Below are positions 53,678 through 63,564 of a stretch of 64,000 nucleotides of DNA, piece after piece (within the stretch, counting starts at the first letter, position 1; each line of letters starts with the position of its first letter). This DNA is from Clostridia bacterium. Lineage in GTDB: Bacteria; Bacillota; Clostridia; UBA1381. The notes beneath the pieces are model-generated. The model saw nothing but the letters and a program-made list of their open reading frames with translations, was not told the origin of the DNA and did not search any database. A program made the translations under genes and the position numbers. Where the stretch lies: NCBI GenBank assembly GCA_017443895.1, contig JAFSXU010000033.1, positions 1-64,000 of the forward strand, in the 5' to 3' direction.

Positions 53678-54121
53678 ATGGCAAAGCTAAGAAAAGGACT
53701 GGGTGAAGATACGCATTTTATAAAGCGTGGCAAGTTTGAAACAGAAACGGCAAAAATGTATCTTATAGCATTGCTTATAACCTTTCATATCATACCCATA
53801 ATTTTTGTATGTATGGGAGAAAAGGGCGTTGTAGGCTTGTACAGTATATTTTTAAATATGATAAATATAATTGTTTTATTTATAGTCGGTGTATTTTACG
53901 GAATACGGATAGGCTATAACTTCAAGTTTCCGCTTATTATGACGGTAATATCGTTTTTGTCATATTTATTCTACTATAACGGCAGTGTTATGGTAGCAAA
54001 GGACCACCTTGAATATGCCATACCTGCATATATGGCATATGGAGTGATTTATTTGTTTATCTACGCCGTATTTTCATTTTTCTCAACCGCGTTGGGCGGT
54101 TTTGCAAAAAGATATTTCTGA
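53678..54121 (+). CDS. Four-helix membrane protein of unknown function
   Basis: A 147-residue protein with a positively charged N-terminus (MAKLRKGLGEDTHFIKRGKF) and four hydrophobic segments at about 27-47, 52-73, 82-100 and 115-137, ending AKRYF. I recognise no family. It starts 13 bp after hisF with GGAGG, and the DUF512 gene follows after 14 bp, so it belongs to this operon. A structural or regulatory membrane role is all that can be said. Confidence 0.7.
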   Translation: MAKLRKGLGEDTHFIKRGKFETETAKMYLIALLITFHIIPIIFVCMGEKGVVGLYSIFLNMINIIVLFIVGVFYGIRIGYNFKFPLIMTVISFLSYLFYYNGSVMVAKDHLEYAIPAYMAYGVIYLFIYAVFSFFSTALGGFAKRYF

Positions 54122-54135
54122 AATTGGTGTAACAT

Positions 54136-55452
54136 ATGAAGAAAGAAGACACAACAATTAAATATGTTGAGGAAAATTCCTATGCGTATGAAGCAGGGTT
54201 AGAGCCGGGAGATAAGCTATTAACGATAAACGGTAACGATTTTCGTGATGTTTTGGAATACAGATACCTTTTATCCGAGCCTGTCGTAACTCTTGAAGTC
54301 GAGAAAAAGGATAAGACGATTGAGATAATCGAGATTGAAAATGACTATGAGGATATAGGTCTTGTATTTCCCGATGATTTAATAGGCGATGCGCAATCGT
54401 GTACAAATAAATGTATTTTCTGCTTTATCGATCAGTTGCCAAAAGGTATGCGTGAAACGGTGTACTTTAAAGACGATGATACGAGGCTGTCATTTTTACA
54501 GGGTAACTATGTAACTCTTACAAATATGAGTGACGAGGATTTGGACAGGCTTATAAAAATGCATGTATCCCCGATAAATGTATCGGTGCATACAACAAAT
54601 CCAAAACTTCGTGAAATGATGCTCCATAACAGATTTGCCGGTAAGTGCTACAGTATTATGCAAAGATTTGCAAAAAATCATATCTATATGAACTGCCAGA
54701 TAGTCCTGTGTCCGGGGATTAACGATAGAGCCGAGCTTGACAGGACAATATCGGACCTATCAAAGCTTTACCCGTATGTAGAGAGCGTATCGGCGGTACC
54801 TGTGGGGCTTACAAGATACAGAGAAGGTCTTTGTGAACTTACTCCATACACAAAGGAAACCTCAAAAGAGGTAATAGACCAGGTAAGTGCATGGCAGGAA
54901 AAGCTTTTAAAAACCTTGGGTACACGGCTTATATACCTCTCAGACGAATTTTATATAAACGCCGGCGTTAAAGTTCCCGACTCCGATACTTATGAGGGAT
55001 TTCCGCAGATAGAGAACGGAGTTGGCCTGGTTGCGAGCATGAGAGAGGAATTTTACAGCGGTCTTAAATTCGCACCCAAAGAAATTGATGATAGATATGT
55101 GGCATTGGTAACGGGCGAGATGGTATATGATTTTATAAAAGGTCTTTGCGATGAGCTTATGTCAAGGTATCAAAACCTAAAAATTGATGTACAAGCCATA
55201 AGGAACGATTTTTTTGGCGGCGGTGTGTCTGTAACGGGTCTTGTGTGCGGCGGCGATATTATAAACCAGCTAAAAACCGATGCAAAAATCCTATTTATTC
55301 CCGATGTAATGCTGAGGGATAACGATATGATTTTTCTTGACGATGTAGAGGTTTATGAGCTTGAAGAAAAACTAAATGTCAAGGTATATACCATCTTAAA
55401 TGACGGTTATGACTTTATTGAAAAAATTATAGACAAGGAATTGGAATTTTAA
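54136..55452 (+). CDS. DUF512-family PDZ/radical-SAM-like iron-sulfur protein
   Basis: A 438-residue protein. Residues ~8-65 form a PDZ-like domain (YAYEAGLEPGDKLLTINGND). Next comes a radical-SAM-type cluster motif CTNKCIFC (Cys89, Cys93, Cys96; CX3CX2C), a barrel (YVTLTNMSDEDLDRLI), and the DUF512 C-terminal domain (SDEFYINAGVKVPD, NDFFGGGVSVTGLVCGGDII). Homologues commonly sit next to der in Clostridia, as here, and a link to ribosome or GTPase function has been supposed, but no reaction is established. Confidence 0.88.
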   Translation: MKKEDTTIKYVEENSYAYEAGLEPGDKLLTINGNDFRDVLEYRYLLSEPVVTLEVEKKDKTIEIIEIENDYEDIGLVFPDDLIGDAQSCTNKCIFCFIDQLPKGMRETVYFKDDDTRLSFLQGNYVTLTNMSDEDLDRLIKMHVSPINVSVHTTNPKLREMMLHNRFAGKCYSIMQRFAKNHIYMNCQIVLCPGINDRAELDRTISDLSKLYPYVESVSAVPVGLTRYREGLCELTPYTKETSKEVIDQVSAWQEKLLKTLGTRLIYLSDEFYINAGVKVPDSDTYEGFPQIENGVGLVASMREEFYSGLKFAPKEIDDRYVALVTGEMVYDFIKGLCDELMSRYQNLKIDVQAIRNDFFGGGVSVTGLVCGGDIINQLKTDAKILFIPDVMLRDNDMIFLDDVEVYELEEKLNVKVYTILNDGYDFIEKIIDKELEF

Positions 55453-55454
55453 TT

Positions 55455-56780
55455 ATGAAACCTATAGTAGCTATTGTGGGCAGACCAAATGTTGGTAAAT
55501 CCACACTGTTTAACAAAATATCCGGTAACAGAATAAGTATTGTTGAGGATACACCGGGTGTTACAAGGGACAGAATTTATGCAGATGTGTCGTGGCTTGA
55601 TAAGTATTTCACGCTTATTGACACGGGCGGAATAGAGCCTAAAGCAAATGATGAAATCCTATCGCAGATGCGCCGTCAGGCACAGCTTGCCATAGAAATG
55701 GCAGATGTTGTTATTATGATGACAAATGTGCGTGACGGAGTAACGGCAAACGACTTGGATGTTGCATCCATGCTCCAGAAGGCTAAAAAGAAGATAGTAT
55801 TGGCGGTTAATAAGGTTGATAATATAGGCGATCCGCCGTTTGAATTTTACGAGTTTTATAACCTCGGACTTGGCGATCCTATCGCAATATCATCGACACA
55901 CGGCTTGGGCGTGGGCGATTTGTTAAGTGCGGTAACGGAGCAGTTTGAGCCCGATAGCGACACATCCGAGGATGAGTACGAAATAAAGGTTGCGGTAATC
56001 GGAAAGCCAAATGCCGGTAAATCCTCCCTTATAAATAAGATTTTAGGTGAGGAGCGTGTAATAGTAAGTAATATTGCAGGCACAACCAGAGATGCGATTG
56101 ATTCGCATTACCAAAACGGCGAGGACAAGTATCTGTTTATAGATACAGCCGGTATGAGAAAGCGTGGCAGGATAGACGAAAATGTTGAGCATTACAGCGT
56201 TGTAAGATCGCTTGCCGCCGTTGACAGATCAGATGTGTGCGTTATTATGATTGATGCAACAGAGGGCATAACCGAGCAGGATACCAAAATTGCAGGCTAT
56301 GCGCACGAGCAGGGCAAGGCATGTATATTCGCTGTAAATAAATGGGATATTGTAAACAAGAACGATAAAACCATGAACGAATTTAAAAATAAAGTCCGTG
56401 AAGAGTTTGCGTTTATGTCATATGCGGCAATTGTCTTTATAAGCGCAAAGACAGGGCAGAGGGTAAATGCCTTGCTTGATAAGATAAAGGAAGTAAATGC
56501 ACAGCATAAGAGAAGAATTACAACCGGTATGTTTAACGATGTGTTAAACGAGGCAATGCATAAACAGCAGCCACCGTCAGACAAGGGCAGACGGCTAAAA
56601 ATCTATTACGGTACGCAGGCATCTGTTGCACCGCCTACCTTTGTAATCTTTGCAAACTCAAAAGAGCTGTTCCATTACTCATACCTTAGATTTATTGAAA
56701 ATCAAGTGCGGATGGCATTCGGATTTGAGGGAACACCGATAAAATTCATTATACGAGAGAAAAACGAGAAGAAGGACTAA
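55455..56780 (+). CDS. der: Ribosome assembly GTPase Der (EngA)
   Basis: A 441-residue double-GTPase for 50S ribosome assembly. The first G domain has GRPNVGKS (9-16), DTGG (56-59) and NKVD. The second has GKPNAGKS (183-190), DTAGM (230-234) and NKWD. The C-terminal KH-like domain follows (KIYYGTQASVAPPTFVIFAN). Length and arrangement are canonical. It begins 2 bp after the DUF512 gene and is followed by plsY, the usual Clostridia order. Confidence 0.97.
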   Translation: MKPIVAIVGRPNVGKSTLFNKISGNRISIVEDTPGVTRDRIYADVSWLDKYFTLIDTGGIEPKANDEILSQMRRQAQLAIEMADVVIMMTNVRDGVTANDLDVASMLQKAKKKIVLAVNKVDNIGDPPFEFYEFYNLGLGDPIAISSTHGLGVGDLLSAVTEQFEPDSDTSEDEYEIKVAVIGKPNAGKSSLINKILGEERVIVSNIAGTTRDAIDSHYQNGEDKYLFIDTAGMRKRGRIDENVEHYSVVRSLAAVDRSDVCVIMIDATEGITEQDTKIAGYAHEQGKACIFAVNKWDIVNKNDKTMNEFKNKVREEFAFMSYAAIVFISAKTGQRVNALLDKIKEVNAQHKRRITTGMFNDVLNEAMHKQQPPSDKGRRLKIYYGTQASVAPPTFVIFANSKELFHYSYLRFIENQVRMAFGFEGTPIKFIIREKNEKKD

Positions 56781-56795
56781 ATCGAGGAGGTATAT

Positions 56796-57503
56796 ATGAA
56801 TATTTTACCTATAATAAATCAATCATCACCATTATCTTGGGTGCTGATTTCATTCACTGCGCTTTGCGCATACTTTATCGGTTCAATAAATTTCTCGATT
56901 ATCCTGTCCCGTGCAATATCCGGTAAGGATATAAGGGAGAGCGGTTCGGGGAACGCAGGCGCTACGAATATGCTAAGAACTCACGGTAAAGGTATGGGTG
57001 TTTTAACGCTTTTGCTTGATGTTTTAAAGGGTGTTGTTGCGGTGCTTATCGCAATGCTTGTTATAGAGCTTTCAAGTCGTACAGGAGCCGAGCTTTATAA
57101 TGCAATGTGCGTAGCTTCGCTTACATATCTTTCGGGACTCTTTGTAATAATAGGTCATAATTTCCCCATATTTTTTGGATTTAAAGGCGGAAAGGGCGTT
57201 GCAACGGCTCTTGGTGTTGTAATGATGTTAAATTGGAAAATAGGTATAGTGGTATTGGTAATAGCCATAACCATAATGGCTGTTACACGCTATGTATCCT
57301 TAGGCTCAATCATTGCGGCGGCACTGTTTGTGGTTTTGGATGTTTCATATATGTTCTTTTTGGATAAATGGAATATAGCCGAGGTAATATGTGTCGTGTT
57401 TATGGGTGCAATTATAGTTTTAAGACACCATGCAAATATAAAAAGACTGATGACGGGAACGGAAAACAAGTTGGGAGCAAAAAAGAAGGAAGAGAGTGAA
57501 TAA
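56796..57503 (+). CDS. plsY: Acyl-phosphate glycerol-3-phosphate acyltransferase PlsY
   Basis: A 235-residue membrane enzyme transferring acyl groups from acyl phosphate to glycerol-3-phosphate, the first step of phospholipid synthesis. Family motifs are DIRESGSGNAGATNMLRTHG, GHNFPIFFGFKGGKGVATAL and GSIIAAALF, between several membrane segments. It is slightly longer than usual through a charged tail ending KKKEESE. Its substrate is made by GpsA, encoded next. Confidence 0.95.
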   Translation: MNILPIINQSSPLSWVLISFTALCAYFIGSINFSIILSRAISGKDIRESGSGNAGATNMLRTHGKGMGVLTLLLDVLKGVVAVLIAMLVIELSSRTGAELYNAMCVASLTYLSGLFVIIGHNFPIFFGFKGGKGVATALGVVMMLNWKIGIVVLVIAITIMAVTRYVSLGSIIAAALFVVLDVSYMFFLDKWNIAEVICVVFMGAIIVLRHHANIKRLMTGTENKLGAKKKEESE

Positions 57504-57579
57504 AAAGCATTAAATTTCACTGATTTTTTACTATATAATTTATTGCAGTCGCACCTGTGCGACAGATTGGAGGCTTAAA

Positions 57580-58566
57580 ATGAAAGTATCGGTAATCGGT
57601 TCGGGTAGCTGGGGAACATCCATTGCTGTTTTGCTTGCAAAAAAAGGATATGATGTGTGGCTTTGGTCGTGGATTGAGGAGGAAACACAGCGCCTAAAGC
57701 GTGACAGGGAAAATAAAGAGTTTTTGCCGGGCATAAAGTTCCCCGATAACATTACCTGTTCACATGATGCAAAGCTATGTGTAGAGGGCGCACAGCTGGT
57801 TGTAACGGCGGCACCGTCGCCTGCGACACGCACAACTGCAAAAACGCTTGCGCCGTATATAAAAGACGGACAGAAGATGATAAATATTTCAAAAGGACTT
57901 GAAGAGGGCAGTTTAAAAACACTTTCCCAAGTTTATAAAGAGGAAATCCCACAAGCGGATATTTCCGTTATGAGCGGTCCGTCACATGCAGAAGAGGTGT
58001 CAAGGTCATTGCCGACAACAAATGTTGTAGCGTCAGAAAACGATGAAACGGCGGCGTTTATCCAGGATATATTTATGAATGATTATTTCAGAGTTTATAC
58101 ATCAAAGGACACCTTGGGCGTTGAGCTTGGCGGAGCGTTAAAGAATGTTATAGCCCTGTGTGCGGGAATATCAGACGGCTTGGGCTATGGCGATAACACA
58201 AAAGCGGCGCTTATGACAAGAGGTATGGCGGAGATTGTACGGCTCGGTACTCAAATGGGCGCAAAGGCTGAAACATTTTACGGTCTATCGGGTATCGGAG
58301 ATTTGATTGTAACCTGTACCAGTATGCATTCAAGAAACCGCCGTGCAGGTATAATGCTTGGCGAGGGTAAAAACTTAAAGGAAACGCTTGAAGCGGTGCA
58401 TATGGTTGTTGAGGGTGTAAACACGGCAAAGGCGGCATACGCTCTTGCAAAAAAATATAATGTGTCGATGCCTATTGTTGAGGAGGCAAACGCCATATTA
58501 TTCAACAACAAAAATGCAAAAGAGGCAGTTATAAGCCTGATGAACAGGGATAGAAAGGCAGAATGA
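57580..58566 (+). CDS. gpsA: Glycerol-3-phosphate dehydrogenase (NAD(P)+)
   Basis: A 328-residue enzyme reducing dihydroxyacetone phosphate to glycerol-3-phosphate for phospholipids. The N-terminal Rossmann motif is GSGSWGTSIAVLLAKKG. VMSGPSHAEEV, ELGGALKNVIALCAGISDGL (with the catalytic lysine), GNDTK-like YGDNTKAALMTRG and SGIGDLIVTCTS follow. Ahead of it, TATAAT at 57534-57539 and a perfect GTCGCAC/GTGCGAC palindrome at 57548-57563 just before the ribosome site suggest separate or regulated transcription. Confidence 0.96.
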   Translation: MKVSVIGSGSWGTSIAVLLAKKGYDVWLWSWIEEETQRLKRDRENKEFLPGIKFPDNITCSHDAKLCVEGAQLVVTAAPSPATRTTAKTLAPYIKDGQKMINISKGLEEGSLKTLSQVYKEEIPQADISVMSGPSHAEEVSRSLPTTNVVASENDETAAFIQDIFMNDYFRVYTSKDTLGVELGGALKNVIALCAGISDGLGYGDNTKAALMTRGMAEIVRLGTQMGAKAETFYGLSGIGDLIVTCTSMHSRNRRAGIMLGEGKNLKETLEAVHMVVEGVNTAKAAYALAKKYNVSMPIVEEANAILFNNKNAKEAVISLMNRDRKAE

Positions 58567-58785
58567 AAATATAGCGTGAAAAATAAGCTACGCATCTTAT
58601 AACTTTTGCGCTCGGGGCGGTATAAACATACAGCACCGCTCGCTTAAAGCTACAAGTTTGCGGTTTTGTGTTACACACAAAACTTGCTTTCAGCAACTTT
58701 TTGCAAAAGCAAAAAGCGTGGGAGCTTGCTTCTTTTCCACCCTATATATTTGTGTTGCAATTTGGCGACGAAATGGAGAATAAAA
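58567..58785 (+). other. Intergenic hairpin region between gpsA and trkA
   Basis: No gene is seen in these 219 bases. Two hairpins are clear: GTTTTGTGT/ACACAAAAC near 58662-58682 and CTTTTTGC/GCAAAAAG near 58699-58720. One or both may end the gpsA transcript. The frame from trkA is open through part of this stretch, but its residues do not look like TrkA and no ribosome site supports an earlier start. Confidence 0.5.
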
Positions 58786-60147
58786 ATGAAAATTATTATT
58801 ATCGGCGGCGGTAAAGTCGGCAGAACTCTTGTAAGAAATCTAAATGATGAGGGCCACGATGTAGTTTTGATTGATATAAAAAGTGCAGTGGTTGACGCTG
58901 TGGGCGATGCGTATGATGTAATGTGCATTGAGGGCAGCGGTACTGATATTACGGTGCTTGAAGAGGCAGGGGTAAGAACTGCCGACCTTATCATTGCGGT
59001 GACGGAAAAGGACGAGCATAATGTCCTTTGCGGAATTATGGCAAAGAAAATGGGCGCAGGGCGTTGTGTTGCGAGGGTTAGAAACCCCGAATACTATCAT
59101 CAGCTACAGTTTATGAGAGATGTGCTTGATATAAATATGATAGTAAACCCCGAGTATCTTGCGGCAAACGAAATATCGAGGATATTAAGATTTCCTGCGG
59201 CAATGCATATAGAAACCTTTGCAAAGGGCAGAATTGAACTTGTAGAGTTTAAAATTGATAAAGACAGCCCTATGGCTGATATACCGCTGTTTAAGCTGTA
59301 TTCGGATCATAAGGTACGAATTTTGGTTTGTGCGGTTATGCGTGATAATGAGGTTATTATCCCCAAGGGCGATTTTATTCTTCATGCGGGAGACAGGATA
59401 TATGTAACATCCACGCATATTGATATTGCAAAGTTTATAAATAAAATGCATGTTGATAACCAGAGGGTTAAATCAACGCTTATTATCGGCGGCGGCAGAA
59501 TATCGTTTTATCTTGCAAGAATGCTCGGTGAGCTTGGCATAAAGGTAAAAATAATTGAGCAGGATATGGATAAATGCAATAAACTTACCGATATGCTGCC
59601 AAAGGCAAGCATAATATGTGCCGATGGTACAGACCGTGATGTGTTAATAGAAGAGGGGATTGACAGTGTTGACTCATTTGTAAGCCTTACAGGAATTGAT
59701 GAGGAAAATATAATCGTGTCCATGTATGCAAAGCAGAACGGGATAAATAAGGTTATAACAAAAATTAACCGCCTGTCGTTTATGGATATAGTCGAGGGTA
59801 TGGGTATAGACAGCCTTGTAACTCCAAAGGATATAACAGCGGATGTAATCTTAGGCTATGTTCGAGCTATGGACAATATAAGTAAGATTGCAAACAATGA
59901 GATTAGGACGCTTTATAGGATTGTCGGTAATAATGCCGAGGCGATAGAGTTCAGAGTCTATGAAAATCCTGACATTGTGGGAATACCGCTAAAGGATTTA
60001 AGAATAAAGCAAAATGTTATAATTGCCGCGGTTGCAAAGGGTAATAAGATTGTCATACCAAGCGGTAATACGGTAATAGATGTCGGCGATCATGTAATAG
60101 TTGTAACAACAGGACACTTAAAGCACTTAAACGAGATACTTTTATAA
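58786..60147 (+). CDS. trkA: Trk potassium uptake regulator TrkA (double RCK)
   Basis: A 453-residue cytoplasmic NAD(H)-binding protein gating the TrkH potassium channel. It has two RCK_N Rossmann units (IIIIGGGKVGRTLVRNLNDE at 2-21; LIIGGGRISFYLARMLGELG at ~233-252), each followed by an RCK_C domain (IPKGDFILHAGDRIYVTSTH; IPSGNTVIDVGDHVIVVTTG). ATG 58786 gives a start directly on the Rossmann strand and follows ATGGAGAA. The partner trkH lies 108 bp downstream. Confidence 0.95.
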   Translation: MKIIIIGGGKVGRTLVRNLNDEGHDVVLIDIKSAVVDAVGDAYDVMCIEGSGTDITVLEEAGVRTADLIIAVTEKDEHNVLCGIMAKKMGAGRCVARVRNPEYYHQLQFMRDVLDINMIVNPEYLAANEISRILRFPAAMHIETFAKGRIELVEFKIDKDSPMADIPLFKLYSDHKVRILVCAVMRDNEVIIPKGDFILHAGDRIYVTSTHIDIAKFINKMHVDNQRVKSTLIIGGGRISFYLARMLGELGIKVKIIEQDMDKCNKLTDMLPKASIICADGTDRDVLIEEGIDSVDSFVSLTGIDEENIIVSMYAKQNGINKVITKINRLSFMDIVEGMGIDSLVTPKDITADVILGYVRAMDNISKIANNEIRTLYRIVGNNAEAIEFRVYENPDIVGIPLKDLRIKQNVIIAAVAKGNKIVIPSGNTVIDVGDHVIVVTTGHLKHLNEILL

Positions 60148-60255
60148 GGTCAGTGTCATAACTGAAAAATACGACCCGTCAGACGCTATGGATGGGGAGT
60201 TACCGTAAACATATTTTAAATTGACAACATTACTTATAGGGGAGATAGCAAATTT

Positions 60256-61695
60256 ATGAATTTTAAAATGATAGGCTATTTAACAGCAAAGATTATGCTC
60301 ATAGGTGCCGCAATGCTTGTCCCGCCACTGATTGTATCATTTATATATCATGACGGCTGCCATATTCCGTTTTTAATAACTATTGCAGTATTTTTACTGC
60401 TCAGTATTCCGGGCTTTATTAAGCCTAAGAAAACGCATATGTTTGCAAAAGACGGGCTTATGATTGTGGTACTGGCATGGATTGTGTTCTCGGCTGTGGG
60501 AGCACTGCCGTTTTATTTAAGCCGTGAAATCCCAAGCTATATAGACTGTTTGTTTGAAACGGTTTCGGGATTTACTACAACCGGCTCATCAATTTTAACA
60601 GAGGTTGAGCATATAAGTAAGAGCCTGCTGTTTTGGCGTAGTTTTACGCATTGGATAGGCGGTATGGGAGTGCTTGTATTTGCAATGGCGATTTTTTCGG
60701 GCAAGGACGCAAAAACAACCCATATTATGCGTGCGGAAATGCCCGGACCTACGCTTGGTAAGCTTGCAAGCAAGTGGCAGTTCTCGGTACGGATACTCTA
60801 CGGAATGTATGCGTTTTTAACCTTTGTTGAGTTTATAATGCTCTTATTCGGCGGAATGAATGTGTTTGACAGTTTGGTACACTCATTCGGTACAGCCGGT
60901 ACGGGCGGATTTTCGGTTAAAAATATAAGTATCGGGTATTATAAAAGCCCGTACATACAATATACAATAGCAGTATTTATGATGCTCTTTGGCATAAACT
61001 TTAATATTTATTATTTGTTGCTTGTAAAGAAATTCCAAAAGGTAAAGGCAAATTCGGAGCTAAAAACATATCTGACGATTATTGTGGTAGCAACTGTTGT
61101 AATAATGCTAAATATTTATAAGATATATAATGGCTTTGAAATGGCGCTAAGACAAGCCTTTTTCCAGGTAGCATCCACCGTAACCACAACAGGTTATGCA
61201 ACTGCAAACTTTGATTTGTGGCCACAGCTTTCAAGAACAATCATTTTTATATTGATGTTTGTCGGAGGCTGTGCAGGTTCAACGGGCGGAGGATTAAAGG
61301 TATTAAGAGTTTCCGTGCTTGTAAAATCAGCATTGTCGGCTGTCCGTAAAAGTGTAAGCCCAAAACGGGTTCTTACTATAAAAAATGACGGAAGGACAAT
61401 AGACGGTAATGAGGTAGAGGGTGTTGTTACATACTTTGTATGTTATGTTGTGTTTATGTTTGCATCGCTTATAGTTTTAAGTCTTGACAGCATAGATTTA
61501 GAAACTGCCCTGACGGCGGTTGTAACGACAATAAATAATATCGGACCGGGACTTGGTAAGATGATTGGCCCTGCAGGTAACTTCCACGATATGTCGGTTT
61601 TATCAAAAATTGTATTGTCAATTGATATGCTGGCAGGTAGATTAGAGTTATACCCGGTTTTGATGTTGTTTATGCCCGAAATCTGGAAACGATAA
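60256..61695 (+). CDS. trkH: Trk-type potassium transporter membrane subunit
   Basis: A 479-residue membrane protein with four pore-loop repeats. Selectivity regions are recognisable as ETVSGFTTTGSSILTE, SFGTAGTGGFSVKN, ASTVTTTGYATANF and TTINNIGPGLGKMIG, with WRSFTHWIGGMGVLVFAMAI and GGCAGSTGGGLKVLR nearby, as in TrkH/KtrB. It carries potassium, coupled to TrkA encoded just upstream. GGGGAGA precedes the ATG, and a terminator follows. Confidence 0.95.
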   Translation: MNFKMIGYLTAKIMLIGAAMLVPPLIVSFIYHDGCHIPFLITIAVFLLLSIPGFIKPKKTHMFAKDGLMIVVLAWIVFSAVGALPFYLSREIPSYIDCLFETVSGFTTTGSSILTEVEHISKSLLFWRSFTHWIGGMGVLVFAMAIFSGKDAKTTHIMRAEMPGPTLGKLASKWQFSVRILYGMYAFLTFVEFIMLLFGGMNVFDSLVHSFGTAGTGGFSVKNISIGYYKSPYIQYTIAVFMMLFGINFNIYYLLLVKKFQKVKANSELKTYLTIIVVATVVIMLNIYKIYNGFEMALRQAFFQVASTVTTTGYATANFDLWPQLSRTIIFILMFVGGCAGSTGGGLKVLRVSVLVKSALSAVRKSVSPKRVLTIKNDGRTIDGNEVEGVVTYFVCYVVFMFASLIVLSLDSIDLETALTAVVTTINNIGPGLGKMIGPAGNFHDMSVLSKIVLSIDMLAGRLELYPVLMLFMPEIWKR

Positions 61696-61700
61696 AGCTA

Positions 61701-61739
61701 AAAATATAGCTAAGCTTCAATGTTTGGCTATATTTTTTT
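61701..61739 (+). terminator. Terminator after trkH
   Basis: AAAATATAGC (61701-61710) pairs with GCTATATTTT (61727-61736) with more T residues following. It lies 6 bp after the trkH stop. Confidence 0.8.
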
Positions 61740-61845
61740 GTTCACAAAATGTTCATAAATAAATTTTCAATTTTAAGGTAGATTTAATATTTGCCCATTA
61801 TAATAGCAACTGTAAACAGAACATATAAAAAATGAGGTGAACAAA

Positions 61846-62670
61846 ATGGCAATAGAGGTATTTAACAGATACGAGCATAAATACAAGCTTAACAAGGCGC
61901 AGTTTGATGAAATAATCAAGGTTCTTGATGAGCATATGGAGCTTGACAAATACAATAAAGACCATAAGACATATACAATCGCAAATATTTATTATGATAC
62001 CGAGGATAATGAGCTTATAAGACGCTCTTTGTCAAAACCCGAATATAAGGAAAAACTAAGACTCCGCTCCTACGGAGTACCGGGAAAAGACGATAAGGTA
62101 TTTTTGGAAATAAAGAAAAAGTATGGCGGTATAGTAAATAAGCGAAGAACAACGCTTAAACTTGATGAAGCGTATGATTTTGTAAAAACAGGTATAAAGC
62201 CTCTGCAAAAGGATTATATGAACGCTCAGGTAGTAAATGAGATTTCATATTTCTTAAAAAACTATAATTTAGTGCCAAAGGTATATATAGCATATGACAG
62301 GCTTGCATATTTTGAAAAGGATAACCCCGACCTTAGAATTTCATTTGATATAAATATCCGTTCACGCCGATATGATGTGGCGCTTGAAAAGGGCGATTAC
62401 GGTGATATGCTCTTGGACGACGGAGTATATTTAATGGAGATAAAGACGGGCAAGGCAAAACCTATGTGGCTGTGCAGTGAGCTTTCAAGGCTTGGCATAA
62501 GACGGGAGAGCGTTTCAAAGTACGGAACGGAGTATACAAGGTACATCAAAGAAAAGCATAACAATGTGGTAGTGCCTCTAATACCACCGCAGACACAGGA
62601 GTATAGAGAAAGTATTAACATATTTGATGTATTTAAAAAGTTTAAAATCGCACATAGATATGCGGTTTGA
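61846..62670 (+). CDS. VTC-domain protein (polyphosphate polymerase-like)
   Basis: A 274-residue tunnel-fold protein of the VTC/TTM superfamily. Basic and acidic strands facing the tunnel are visible: RYEHKYKLNKAQFDEIIKVL, ANIYYDTEDN, EKLRLRSYG, KVFLEIKKKYGGIVNKRR, SFDINIRSR and YLMEIKTG. The eukaryotic VTC4 domain makes polyphosphate; bacterial versions are widespread but mostly untested. ATG 61846 is chosen with GAGGTG 7-12 bp upstream rather than GTG 61837 inside that site. It forms a pair with the DUF4956 membrane protein that follows, a common partnership. Confidence 0.88.
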   Translation: MAIEVFNRYEHKYKLNKAQFDEIIKVLDEHMELDKYNKDHKTYTIANIYYDTEDNELIRRSLSKPEYKEKLRLRSYGVPGKDDKVFLEIKKKYGGIVNKRRTTLKLDEAYDFVKTGIKPLQKDYMNAQVVNEISYFLKNYNLVPKVYIAYDRLAYFEKDNPDLRISFDINIRSRRYDVALEKGDYGDMLLDDGVYLMEIKTGKAKPMWLCSELSRLGIRRESVSKYGTEYTRYIKEKHNNVVVPLIPPQTQEYRESINIFDVFKKFKIAHRYAV

Positions 62671-62696
62671 TATATAAGAAAAGGAGATTTAAGACA

Positions 62697-63389
62697 ATGA
62701 ATGAATTATTTAACAATATTTTAGTAAGTACAAGTGAGACAATGACAATAAGCACAGCGCTTATAGCTATGGCTGTATCGTTTGTGTTGGGACTTATAAT
62801 AGCATTTACATATTATAAAACAAAAGAGCCTGAAGCCTATCAGCAGAGTATGGCGGTAACGCTTTGTATGTTACCCGTAATATTATCGGTTATAATATTG
62901 TTTGTGGGCAGTGATATTGCAAGGGCATTTTCCTTGGCAGGAACACTTACAATCATAAGATTCAGAAGTGCACCCGGGGATCCCAAGGACATAGGCTTTA
63001 TATTCTTTGATATTGCGGCAGGTCTTGCATGCGGTGTAGGACTCTACGGATACGGTGCAATATTTGTTGTAGGCCTTTGCATACTGATGTTTATACTCAA
63101 TAAAACAAATGCTTTCTCACAAAAATCTGTAAGAAAGGTATTGAAAATGAATATACCCGAGGACTTGAATTATCAGGGTGTATTTGATGAGATAATGGAA
63201 AGATACACAAGCGAATATAAATTGACAAAGGTAAGAACAACAGACCTTGGCTCATTGTTTGAGCTTACATATGACCTTGTTACAAAAGACGGCGTAAGTG
63301 AGCAGGAGTTTATAAACGAGCTTCGCTGCAGAAACGGAAACCTTAATATCGCACTTACTTTAGCGCCTACAGTAACGGTTGTAAAATAA
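62697..63389 (+). CDS. DUF4956-family membrane protein
   Basis: A 230-residue protein with about four N-terminal membrane segments (ALIAMAVSFVLGLIIAFTYY, LPVILSVIILFVGSDIARAF) and the family stretch SLAGTLTIIRFRSAPGDPKD (charged, conserved). A soluble C-terminal half follows (YTSEYKLTKVRTTDLGSLFE). Its function is unknown, but it regularly accompanies VTC-domain proteins and may export or anchor their product. ATG 62697 follows AAGGAG. Confidence 0.88.
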   Translation: MNELFNNILVSTSETMTISTALIAMAVSFVLGLIIAFTYYKTKEPEAYQQSMAVTLCMLPVILSVIILFVGSDIARAFSLAGTLTIIRFRSAPGDPKDIGFIFFDIAAGLACGVGLYGYGAIFVVGLCILMFILNKTNAFSQKSVRKVLKMNIPEDLNYQGVFDEIMERYTSEYKLTKVRTTDLGSLFELTYDLVTKDGVSEQEFINELRCRNGNLNIALTLAPTVTVVK

Positions 63390-63400
63390 AATTTTTAAGT

Positions 63401-63438
63401 ATGACAGCTGTATTTTTTAAAATATGGCTGTCTTTTGC
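63401..63438 (+). terminator. Terminator after the VTC/DUF4956 pair
   Basis: GACAGC near 63401 pairs with GCTGTC near 63427, enclosing an A/T-rich loop, followed by TTTTGC. It lies directly before the strong promoter at 63439. Confidence 0.6.
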
Positions 63439-63467
63439 TTTACAAGATTAAAAAAAGGTGCTATAAT
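63439..63467 (+). promoter_or_regulatory. Strong promoter of the attenuated leader
   Basis: TTTACA (63439-63444), a 17-bp spacer and a perfect TATAAT (63462-63467). Transcription would begin near 63474, giving a leader of about 290 nt before the ATG at 63765. Confidence 0.75.
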
Positions 63468-63564
63468 GTATCTGCTACTGAAAATAGATGTCAATGTGAC
63501 ATCGAAAATACCGTTTTAAATCACTCGATTGCACTTTGTTGTGTCTTTTTTTGATATTTTTTTT